Assembly: GCA_022706765.1 (NCBI GenBank)
Contig: JAKJBX010000013.1
Location: 1-53,954, forward strand
Direction: 5' to 3'
DNA: 53,954 bases
Source of the DNA: Bacillota bacterium
GTDB taxonomy: Bacteria; Bacillota; Clostridia; Monoglobales; Firm-18
A program made the position numbers and the translations under genes. The notes under the pieces were generated by a model. It saw nothing but the letters and a program-made list of their open reading frames with translations. It did no database searches and was not told where the DNA came from. Within the stretch, counting starts at the first letter, position 1. Every line of letters begins with the position of its first letter. Below are positions 43,525 through 51,271 of the stretch, piece by piece.

Positions 43525-45837
43525 CTATTCTGTGAAAACCATCACTCTCACCAGTCCGCCGGAGGAGGGCGCCTTGTCCGCAAAAAGTCTGACATTATTA
43601 AGTGCATACGATGAAATTTCACTGATCGGCACATAGAGATATTTGTTGTTTTTGTACAAGTATACCGAAACACCGGCGGCAAAACGGTAGCTTGTTTCGC
43701 CGATACGCACCCGCTGACCGTCGATTGCCGTCACCTTACCGCTGACCGAAAGCTCTGTCAGGGAGCGGAGCTCTTCAAGCGTATTCCCTTCGATGACCGC
43801 CATAACGCCCATCCCCTCCTGCGGGCTGAATATCTTATTTGCGTTGTAAGTCTTTGCCGTACCGCCAATATCAATCGTATAGGAGCCGCTGACATTCATG
43901 CCGGACGACGCGGTTTTCCTATCGGTCAGCACGCCGAACTGATATCGTCCGAGCGTCAGATTGCTCAGCACCAAAAACTGAATGTCGCCGAATCGGTTGT
44001 CGACATAGGCGTAGACCACGTCGCTTTCGCTGACAGACTCGGCGGGGATGTCCGAAAGCTTCACCAGCTTCGCCGTGACAGCGGTCGACTCTCCGATCGG
44101 CGGCGTATAGGTGAGGTCAATTATTTTCGTGTCGCCGGTGACCCATTTGCCGCCGACGGTGCTTGCCGCAAGGTCGATTTTTCCGCTGACCTTGATGCCG
44201 CCGGACTGTATTTGGGGGATCAGGATGCCATCTTCAAATTTGTATTTAATCACTCTGCCTTTGTATTTGGCGTAGTCCTGATCCGTTGCAAATACCTGCT
44301 CAATTCCCGTAACGGTATAGGCTTTAAGGTAATACTCCTTGACACCCTTTCTGCTTTCCACCTCGCTGATGCGCTCCCCTGTTTCGAGGATGACGCCATA
44401 GGACGATAAATCCTCGGCGTTGGTATTCTGGACGCTGACGACCTTGCCGTCTCTGCCAAGCAGCAGCGTGACATAGGCGTTGATGGCATAGGCGCCGGGA
44501 TACTCGCCCAATTGCTTGGCGGCGGTCTGGGTTTCAAGCGCATAGGTCACGCCCGAAAGCGACAGCGAGGTGATGCTTGCCTTGTTGGGGATCGCCTTTT
44601 CATAGACGCCCGACACCTTATCACAATAGACGCTGATGATGTTGGACGCACGGTTGTAATAGGCGACGTCGTACGCCTTGATGTCCGCAAGCGTTGCCTC
44701 GAAGCCGTCCCGGATGACACGCAGTCCGCTCTTTTCGATCGGGTATTCGCCGAGGTATGTTTCGCTGCCCGTGAATCCGGACGTCACAACGACGGGTCCT
44801 AAAAGCTCGAAGTCCTTGATGACCGCATAGTCATAGACACCGCTGCCCGAATAATAGATCGCCATCGGCATACCGACCTCGATAGAGGCTTTCATGTCGC
44901 CGAAGGTTTTCTTGGCGCCCTGATAATATATCACCGACGAGTCGTCAAGCTTGACGGAACCTGCCACGCCGTTTTCGGTGTACGCCATCTCGTTGCCGAT
45001 GACGCTTTGGATGGTGATGTTTTTCCCGGCCTGTCCGACCGGCAGCGCATTGACCACCTTGTTGTTTTTATCAAGCACCAGCCTGACCTTCTGCGTCACA
45101 TAGCCGTCGATGCTGTCGTTTTGCTTTTTGTAGGTTCCGATGCTCGTGCTGACCTCATCGGCAAGCAGGTTTTTGTTTTCGACGCTGGTCGCAAGCACGA
45201 TACACTCGTCCGAAACGGTATAGTTCATCAGCTGCACGAGCTTTTTGCCGCCTGCCGACGCACCGTTCATATCCGTCAGCAGCGCCCTGTCGATGACGAG
45301 GGCAATATCCTTACGGTTGATAAGGTCATCGTCGCCGTAGGAAAGCCCGCTTGTCAGCGACAGCTCCGCAACCTTTGCCGTATACGCTGAAGGCCAGTTG
45401 TTGCCCAAATCGTCCGTCGTATATCCCAAAAGGCGGAGTACGATCGTGATCGCCTCGGCAAAGGTCAATCCCTTTTCAGGGGCAAACGTACCGTTGGGGT
45501 AGCCGAGTATCAAGCCCTTTTGCGCCACTGTATTGATGTAGCCGCTTGCCCAGTGCCCGCCGTCTAAATCGGCGTACAGACTGGTGCCCTTCTTTGCGGC
45601 GGCGATGCTGTCAAGACCGCCGACGATGGTCGCGATCTTCGCCATCTCCGCACGGGTCAGCCCTGCGTCGGGGTCAAAATACCCATCCCCCTTGCCGCTC
45701 AAAATGCCGTACTGCACAAGGCGCCCGATCGCCTGACTGTATTCGGCGCCGCTGTCGACGTCCGAAAACCCGCCTGCCGCCAAAACCGGCTGCATCATCA
45801 CGATTGCCAGCAGCAATGCCGTTATTCTTTTTATCAT
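43525..45837 (-). CDS. SLH-domain surface protein (N-terminal SLH) downstream of the exporter
   Basis: A 770-residue exported protein with a signal peptide ending VLA near residue 20. Three N-terminal SLH repeats follow (about 23-195, with FSDVDSGAEYSQAIGRLVQY, YADLDGGHWASGYINTVAQK and GNNWPSAYTAKVAEL), then a beta-rich C-terminal region of about 570 residues with no recognised family. It starts 30 nt after the permease gene of the MacAB-like exporter, so it is probably the last gene of that operon; it may be a cell-wall partner of the exporter. The ATG at 45837 is chosen over one 9 nt upstream. Confidence 0.85.
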   Translation of the reverse strand: MIKRITALLLAIVMMQPVLAAGGFSDVDSGAEYSQAIGRLVQYGILSGKGDGYFDPDAGLTRAEMAKIATIVGGLDSIAAAKKGTSLYADLDGGHWASGYINTVAQKGLILGYPNGTFAPEKGLTFAEAITIVLRLLGYTTDDLGNNWPSAYTAKVAELSLTSGLSYGDDDLINRKDIALVIDRALLTDMNGASAGGKKLVQLMNYTVSDECIVLATSVENKNLLADEVSTSIGTYKKQNDSIDGYVTQKVRLVLDKNNKVVNALPVGQAGKNITIQSVIGNEMAYTENGVAGSVKLDDSSVIYYQGAKKTFGDMKASIEVGMPMAIYYSGSGVYDYAVIKDFELLGPVVVTSGFTGSETYLGEYPIEKSGLRVIRDGFEATLADIKAYDVAYYNRASNIISVYCDKVSGVYEKAIPNKASITSLSLSGVTYALETQTAAKQLGEYPGAYAINAYVTLLLGRDGKVVSVQNTNAEDLSSYGVILETGERISEVESRKGVKEYYLKAYTVTGIEQVFATDQDYAKYKGRVIKYKFEDGILIPQIQSGGIKVSGKIDLAASTVGGKWVTGDTKIIDLTYTPPIGESTAVTAKLVKLSDIPAESVSESDVVYAYVDNRFGDIQFLVLSNLTLGRYQFGVLTDRKTASSGMNVSGSYTIDIGGTAKTYNANKIFSPQEGMGVMAVIEGNTLEELRSLTELSVSGKVTAIDGQRVRIGETSYRFAAGVSVYLYKNNKYLYVPISEISSYALNNVRLFADKAPSSGGLVRVMVFTE

Positions 45838-45867
45838 GCTCCACATTCCTTCCTTTACAGACTGGTG

Positions 45868-47046
45868 TCACTCAAAACGCAGTGCATCAATGGGATTGAG
45901 CTTGGACGCCTTGTTGGCGGGATACCAGCCGAAGAATATGCCGATACTGACCGAAACGCCCGCCGACAGCAGCATGACCATAGCCGATGCGCCCGCCTCA
46001 ATCCCCACCGCCTTGCCGATAAAATAAGTGCCGGCAATGCCGATGATGATACCGATAATGCCGCCGATACAACTCACCACGATGGATTCTATTAAAAACT
46101 GCGACATAATGCTTTTTCTTCTTGCGCCGATCGCCTTGCGGATACCGATTTCCCGTGTGCGTTCCGTGACCGACACCAGCATGATGTTCATAATGCCGAT
46201 GCCGCCGACGATCAGCGATATGCCCGCAATGCCTCCGAGCATCATAGACATCGTCCCCGTCATCGTCGCCACGTTTTCAAGCATTTCCGCCTGGTTCATG
46301 ACCCGGTACGCATTTTCGCTGCCAAGCAGTTTCAGCAAAAGCTCTTCCAGCTTTTCCGACGCCTGTTCGGCAACCTCCGAACTCGTTGCCTGGAAAGAAT
46401 AGCTGCGGATTTCCGCATTTCTCAACAGCCTTTGCGCCGTGGTATATGGGATGATGATGCGGTCGTCCGTGGAGCCCTCCGTCATGGTGGTCGTTTTTGC
46501 CGTCAGCACGCCGACGACCGTGAACACCTGACCCGAGACCTTCAAGGTCTGACCGGCGGGGTCTTGCCCTTCAAAATATTTATTGGCAATATATTTGCCG
46601 ATGACGACGACCTTTTTGCGGCTCGTGCAATCCGCCTCTGTAATGAAACGCCCCGATTCGACCGGCGTATTGTTGATTTCCGAATAATGCTGGTTCGTGC
46701 CGATGAGACTGGTGCTCGCGTTGACGGTGCCCGCCTTGATGGTGGGGCTGCCCGAAACCGACGGCGCAACGCTGTTAAAGAAATTCGGGTTGTCGTCCAC
46801 GAGCTTTTGCATATCCGCTACGGAAAGGTTCCTGCTGGAATTCCTGCCCGTCAGCATCACCGTCATCATATTGGTGCCGAGGCTTTCCATCTGCGCTGTA
46901 ATACTTGCCGTCGACGCCTGTACAAGGCTGACCATGATGATGACCGCCGCTACGCCGATGATGATGCCCAGCATGGTAAGAAATGCGCGCATTTTGTTGC
47001 CGGCGATGCTTTGAAACGCCATTTTGAGCGCCTGTGATATGTTCAT
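45868..47046 (-). CDS. MacB-like ABC transporter permease
   Basis: A 392-residue FtsX/MacB-fold permease. One N-terminal membrane helix (about 18-42), a large extracytoplasmic MacB_PCD domain (about 45-260) and three C-terminal helices are visible, with the family motif SVTERTREIGIRKAIGARRK. With the ATPase and HlyD-type adaptor upstream it forms a mechanotransmission-type exporter, as in antimicrobial-peptide or lipoprotein systems. It overlaps the ATPase gene by 4 nt. Confidence 0.92.
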   Translation of the reverse strand: MNISQALKMAFQSIAGNKMRAFLTMLGIIIGVAAVIIMVSLVQASTASITAQMESLGTNMMTVMLTGRNSSRNLSVADMQKLVDDNPNFFNSVAPSVSGSPTIKAGTVNASTSLIGTNQHYSEINNTPVESGRFITEADCTSRKKVVVIGKYIANKYFEGQDPAGQTLKVSGQVFTVVGVLTAKTTTMTEGSTDDRIIIPYTTAQRLLRNAEIRSYSFQATSSEVAEQASEKLEELLLKLLGSENAYRVMNQAEMLENVATMTGTMSMMLGGIAGISLIVGGIGIMNIMLVSVTERTREIGIRKAIGARRKSIMSQFLIESIVVSCIGGIIGIIIGIAGTYFIGKAVGIEAGASAMVMLLSAGVSVSIGIFFGWYPANKASKLNPIDALRFE

Positions 47047-47735
47047 GCGTGCGTCACCTCGCTGTCCGACGAAATTTTGCCGTCGTGGATACTAATTATA
47101 CGCTGTGCGTGCTCAGCGACCTCTTTTTCGTGGGTGATCAAGATGATCGTGTTGCCGCTTTGATGGATGTCTTTGAGCATCTGCATGATCTCCGCACCCG
47201 TCCTGCTGTCGAGCGCACCCGTCGGCTCATCCGCCAAAATCAGCGGCGGACGGTTGGCAAGCGCCCTTGCGATCGCCACACGCTGCTGCTGTCCGCCGGA
47301 GAGCTGGTTGGGGCGGTTGTTTTCCCTGTCCGCAAGACCCACCCGCTCAATTGCCGCCCTTGCCAGCGCGTGCCGTTCAGATCTAGGCTTGCCCATATAA
47401 ATCAGCGGCAGCTCGACGTTCTCTATCACCGTCAGCTTTCCGAGCAGGTTATAGCTTTGGAAGATAAAGCCGATTTTGGTGTTGCGGATGTCGGCGAGCC
47501 GGTCGTCACGCATCTTGCTGACCTCGGTGCCTTCGATGTAATACTCGCCGGAGGTCGGCGTATCGAGACAGCCGATCACGTTCATCAGCGTCGATTTGCC
47601 GCTGCCCGACGGTCCGACGATCGACACAAACTCATTTTGCGCTATGCTCAGACTGACTCCGTCGAGCGCCCTGACCTCGTTATCGCCGATTTTATAAATT
47701 TTATAGATGTTTTCCAAACGAATCAAGGCGTTCAT
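47043..47735 (-). CDS. ABC transporter ATPase (MacB/LolD type)
   Basis: A 230-residue nucleotide-binding subunit. Walker A is GPSGSGKST, the signature is LSGGQQQR, Walker B is [12 protein letters not shown], and the H-loop is in [12 protein letters not shown]. The sequence [16 protein letters not shown] is typical of the LolD/MacB/FtsE subgroup. The ATG at 47735 follows GGAGG by 11 nt and lies 1 nt behind the adaptor stop, so the set is translationally coupled. Confidence 0.95.
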   Translation of the reverse strand: MNALIRLENIYKIYKIGDNEVRALDGVSLSIAQNEFVSIVGPSGSGKSTLMNVIGCLDTPTSGEYYIEGTEVSKMRDDRLADIRNTKIGFIFQSYNLLGKLTVIENVELPLIYMGKPRSERHALARAAIERVGLADRENNRPNQLSGGQQQRVAIARALANRPPLILADEPTGALDSRTGAEIMQMLKDIHQSGNTIILITHEKEVAEHAQRIISIHDGKISSDSEVTHA

Positions 47736-47736
47736 A

Positions 47737-49605
47737 TTATCGTCCGCCTCCCATAGGCGGTCCGCCGCCGGAAAAGCCTCCACCACCGCCGCCGATTCCC
47801 GTACTCATCCTGATGGTGTTGTTGCCGCTTCGCTGCGTTTGGGTCGCCGTTGAGGATGATTTGACCGTGGCGATATAGACCTCGTCACCCTCGCTCAGAC
47901 CGCTCTTGATCTCAACGCTGTCATCATTGGTCAGCCCGATGGTGACCATGACATATTGATAGCCGTCCGGGGCGGTCATTCCCCTTTGCCCCCACTGTCT
48001 TGCCGGAGCCGCACCGACGGACTGACTGCCTGCGGGAGGTTCAGTCATCTGCGGCATAGCCGTCCGGTCTGTGCCGTCGCCGCCCTGCTGCCTGCGTCCC
48101 TGCCCTGTGCCGTCACCCATCTGCGGTCTTTCGCCCTGCATGCCTTCCGTACCCGCCGCACCTTCACCCGGCTGCACCGCAGAGTCGTCCTTGACCAGGA
48201 CAAAGCCACGCTCGCCGGTGATATTGGTCACCGCCGCAACAGGCAGATACAACGCATTCTCCGCCTTTTGGATGATGATCTCCGCATTGACGTTCATGCC
48301 CGAAATCAAGCCGCCCGGCGCTTCAATGGTCAGCTCGACCTGATAGGTCGTCACGCCGTTTGAGGAGGTTCCCTCCTTGGCAATTTTAGTCACGGCGCCC
48401 GTGAATGTTTCGTTCGGTAGGGCGTCTGCAGTGATGTCCGCCGTCTGACCGACTTGGACGCTGGATATTTCAAGCTCGTCAACCGCAAGGTTGAATACCA
48501 TCTTAGAGGTGTCGGCAACCGTCATCAATGTGGCGCTTGAATTCGAGCTGCTGCCGATGGTATCGCCCACCTTGTATGATTTGGACAGCACCACGCCGTC
48601 GATCGGGGCGGTGATGTTGTAGTTGTCAAGCTCCTTGGTGTAGGATTGCAGGGAAAGCTGCAAATCCGAATATTCGATATTGGCTTTGGTCTGCGCGTTG
48701 GCGTAGTCGGTGTCGTCGATTTGGAAGAGCAGGTCGCCCTCCTTGACATACTGGTTGTTTCGGACATACACCTTGGTCACCTTGCCCGACACTCCGGGGA
48801 TGACCGAGGTCACGCCGCCGTTTTCAAGCTTGCCCGAGGCAGGCGATTTCACATCGCCGGACGACGTATGCACCGTCGCACCCACACTGACGCCCTCGGC
48901 AAGTGCGCCGGGGTTGCTGAGGGTGATTTCAACATCGTATAAAATGCTGCCGTCCGACGAGGACGAAGCACTGTTGGATTTATAGGTGACCGTGCCGTTG
49001 ATGGTGGTCATATACAGCGCACTGGTCACCGTGGCGCTGTCGCCGATATGTATTTGGGATAGCTGGGACGCATTAAAAGGCACCGTTGCGATAAAGCTGT
49101 CGTTGTTGACGATCGTTGCGATTTTACCTGACCCTGCCGTGTCGTTGACTTTCAGGGTAAAATCCGTCAGCGTGCCGCTTGAGGGCGCCCTGACCTTGCA
49201 GGCTGCAAGGTTGTCGGCATTGGTTTTGAGGGTCATCTGCTGTTTTTCGATGTTGTTGTATTGCTTTTGGATGTTGTTCTGCAAGTCGGTTGAGTCAATT
49301 TTATACAGCACGTCGCCCGCCTTGACCGTGTCGCCCTCCTCATAGGCGCACGACAATATCTCGCCCTTGACAAGCGAAATGATCTCAAAGCGCGAAACTG
49401 GCTCCACCGTTCCGGAGCCGCTGATCTTGACCTCGACGTCACCCCTCTGCACGGTCGCCGCAGTATAGGTGACGGTTGCCGCGGTCTGCTTGCCCGCAAG
49501 CCTGCGGTAGGCATAGGCACCGCCCGCCGCAACCACCGCAAGGATGAGCGCCATGATAAGATACTTCTTTTTAAACCCTTTAAGCTTTGCCCATATCTTT
49601 TCCAT
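47737..49605 (-). CDS. HlyD/MacA-like adaptor with duplicated hairpin modules
   Basis: A 622-residue membrane-fusion-type adaptor with one N-terminal membrane helix (about 14-35). Two lipoyl-like/hairpin modules appear in tandem: EILSCAYEEGDTVKAGDVLYKI (about 80-100) and GKVTKVYVRNNQYVKEGDLL (about 275-295), each followed by its partner half (VRAPSSGTL and ITAPIDGVVL). A beta-barrel domain follows, interrupted by a Gly/Gln/Pro-rich low-complexity insert (about 480-540), and there is a Gly-rich tail. The usual family length is about 400, so it is enlarged by the duplication and insert. ATG at 49605 follows GAGGT. It is the first gene of the exporter operon. Confidence 0.9.
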   Translation of the reverse strand: MEKIWAKLKGFKKKYLIMALILAVVAAGGAYAYRRLAGKQTAATVTYTAATVQRGDVEVKISGSGTVEPVSRFEIISLVKGEILSCAYEEGDTVKAGDVLYKIDSTDLQNNIQKQYNNIEKQQMTLKTNADNLAACKVRAPSSGTLTDFTLKVNDTAGSGKIATIVNNDSFIATVPFNASQLSQIHIGDSATVTSALYMTTINGTVTYKSNSASSSSDGSILYDVEITLSNPGALAEGVSVGATVHTSSGDVKSPASGKLENGGVTSVIPGVSGKVTKVYVRNNQYVKEGDLLFQIDDTDYANAQTKANIEYSDLQLSLQSYTKELDNYNITAPIDGVVLSKSYKVGDTIGSSSNSSATLMTVADTSKMVFNLAVDELEISSVQVGQTADITADALPNETFTGAVTKIAKEGTSSNGVTTYQVELTIEAPGGLISGMNVNAEIIIQKAENALYLPVAAVTNITGERGFVLVKDDSAVQPGEGAAGTEGMQGERPQMGDGTGQGRRQQGGDGTDRTAMPQMTEPPAGSQSVGAAPARQWGQRGMTAPDGYQYVMVTIGLTNDDSVEIKSGLSEGDEVYIATVKSSSTATQTQRSGNNTIRMSTGIGGGGGGFSGGGPPMGGGR

Positions 49606-49699
49606 CAAACAACCTCTTTTCCGAGATACTGATAACATTTTCAATTTTACAATAAAATTATGTTAAATTTGTGAACAGGCTTTGAATGAAATGTTAATC

Positions 49700-49728
49700 T
49701 TGTCAGGGGGCGCATTTTTTGTTATAAT
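49700..49728 (+). promoter_or_regulatory. Promoter of the DacF-like gene
   Basis: TTGTCA (49700-49705), a 17-nt spacer and consensus TATAAT (49723-49728), about 85 nt upstream of the start. Confidence 0.85.
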
Positions 49729-49757
49729 CAAAGAAACGTCTGTACACCTGCGTCTTA

Positions 49758-49799
49758 TCAGGCTCACGATAAGCGCGCAACCAATTTCGGTGAGCCTGA
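49758..49799 (+). promoter_or_regulatory. Leader hairpin abutting the DacF-like ribosome site
   Basis: TCAGGCTCAC (49758-49767) pairs perfectly with GTGAGCCTGA (49790-49799) around a 22-nt loop. The 3' arm ends exactly where the AAAGG ribosome site begins (49799-49803), a position that could limit translation initiation. No known RNA family is recognised. Confidence 0.55.
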
Positions 49800-49812
49800 A
49801 AGGCAAATGGGT

Positions 49813-51096
49813 ATGCGAATTAAAGTATTGCTGATTTTAACGCTCATCTGCACTGCCGCAAACACAAACGCCGCCTATGCGGCTGAGCCTGCGATCAAGG
49901 CGTCTTCCGCCATTCTTGCCATGGCGGACGGCGAGCAGGCTTTATATGCAAAAAACCCCGATGAACGCATTTATCCGTCGGGTCTCACCAAGCTGATGAC
50001 CGCCCTTATCGCCTACGAAAATTTAGGGCTTGATGAGACGGTGACCGTCCCTGATAATCTTTCCGAGTTCACAGCGCCGCTTGAACAGTCCATCGGGCTG
50101 ACGGCAGGCGAGCAGCTCGCATCTGGTGACCTCATCTCCGCCATACTGATCGGGTCTGCAAACGACGCCGCCGCCTGTCTGGCGCTGCGCCTGGGCGGCA
50201 TCGACAGCTTTGTCGGGCTGATGAACGACAAAGCAGGGGCGCTCGGGCTGTCGGGCACACATTTTACCAACCCTGCGGGCAGTCACAACGCCGAGCATTA
50301 CTCGACCGCCAGGGATCTGCTGGTCTTATACAAAAGCCTTTGCGCAATCCCAAGGCTAAATAAGCTCCTGGAAAGCAGCCACATCAAAATCGCCGCTACG
50401 AACAAAAGCGGCGCAAGGACGATTTGGACGGGCAACAGCCTGACGTCGAAGTATTATTCGCTGGATTATCACTACCCTTATGCGACCGGCGGCAAAAGCT
50501 CCGCATCGAGCGCAGGAGGCTATTCCGTCATCAGCAGCGGCGGCAAGGGCAACGCCAAATTTATCTGTGTGGTCGTTAATTCCGTGCTCGACCAGGGCGT
50601 CAATTATGCGTTTGTTGACGCTAAAAACCTGTTTGAATACGGCTTTAAAGATTTTACCCTGAGGCAGATCGCACAGCAGGGCGACATCATGCGTGAGGTT
50701 AAGGCGAAAAACGCCAAGGGGCAGGATCATATTCTGCTCTATGCCAAAAACACGGTGCGGCTGTACATCGAAAACGACGATACCATAGACCGTGTGGGCG
50801 TATCGTACGGCGTACCGGATTTTGTCACGGCGCCAATCAAAAAGGGCGATGAAGCCGGCAGCGTCACCTACACCTATCAGGGAAGAACGGCTGCGACGCT
50901 GGCGCTGGTCATCGGCGACGACATCGGAACAAGCGGCTTTAAGGTCGTCGGCAACAGTATCCTGTGGTTCTTTTCCCTAAAACCCGTCAAGCTCATATTC
51001 TTCGTCGTCGGTGCGGCAATTTTGGTGTATGCCGCCGTTGTCTTTTACATCATCGCCAAAGCGCGTAAAAAAGGAAAGCGGGCAAAAAAAAGATAG
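49813..51096 (+). CDS. DacF/PBP5-like protein with degenerate catalytic motifs
   Basis: A 427-residue exported, membrane-anchored protein of the D-Ala-D-Ala carboxypeptidase (peptidase S11) family: signal peptide to about residue 24, S11 domain, a C-terminal beta domain (about 280-375) and a C-terminal membrane helix with a basic tail. The SxN motif is present (GSANDAAACLA). The SxxK motif is not: PASxTK of active members reads PSGLTK here, so the residue three before the lysine is glycine (codon at 49981-49983). The KTG motif reads KSS. It is probably a non-catalytic wall-binding pseudoenzyme, or one using a shifted serine. The ATG at 49813 is 9 nt from AAAGG. Confidence 0.83.
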   Translation: MRIKVLLILTLICTAANTNAAYAAEPAIKASSAILAMADGEQALYAKNPDERIYPSGLTKLMTALIAYENLGLDETVTVPDNLSEFTAPLEQSIGLTAGEQLASGDLISAILIGSANDAAACLALRLGGIDSFVGLMNDKAGALGLSGTHFTNPAGSHNAEHYSTARDLLVLYKSLCAIPRLNKLLESSHIKIAATNKSGARTIWTGNSLTSKYYSLDYHYPYATGGKSSASSAGGYSVISSGGKGNAKFICVVVNSVLDQGVNYAFVDAKNLFEYGFKDFTLRQIAQQGDIMREVKAKNAKGQDHILLYAKNTVRLYIENDDTIDRVGVSYGVPDFVTAPIKKGDEAGSVTYTYQGRTAATLALVIGDDIGTSGFKVVGNSILWFFSLKPVKLIFFVVGAAILVYAAVVFYIIAKARKKGKRAKKR

Positions 51097-51119
51097 GGAC
51101 AAGACATATGTCTTGTCCC
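51096..51119. terminator. Palindromic terminator between convergent genes
   Basis: GGGACAAGACAT and its perfect complement form a 12-bp palindrome that overlaps the last base of the DacF-like stop. On the minus strand it is followed by TATC and eight U residues, so it best terminates the CoA-disulfide reductase transcript. Confidence 0.75.
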
Positions 51120-51138
51120 GTATAAAATCTGCTTTGCC

Positions 51139-51271
51139 TATGACAGGAAATCCTATTTCCTGTCGTATGAAAAGTGCCTTGCGGCACTTTTTCGGTGCGC
51201 TGACGCATCCCTTTGCCAACGAATGAATTATTCTTTTATATGACAGGAAATAGGATTTCCTGTCATATAAA
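51139..51271. mobile_element. Family B element overlapping the stop of the CoA-disulfide reductase gene
   Basis: A partial hairpin 2 (TATGACAGGAAAT with its complement, 51139-51169) precedes a complete unit: hairpin 1 AAAAGTGCC/GGCACTTTT (51170-51191), the core CGGTGCGCTGACGCATCCC then TTTGCCAACGAATGAATTATT, and hairpin 2 TTTATATGACAGGAAAT with its perfect complement (51235-51271). The stop codon and last codons of the minus-strand gene (TTTATATGA) lie in the right arm of hairpin 2. Confidence 0.85.
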
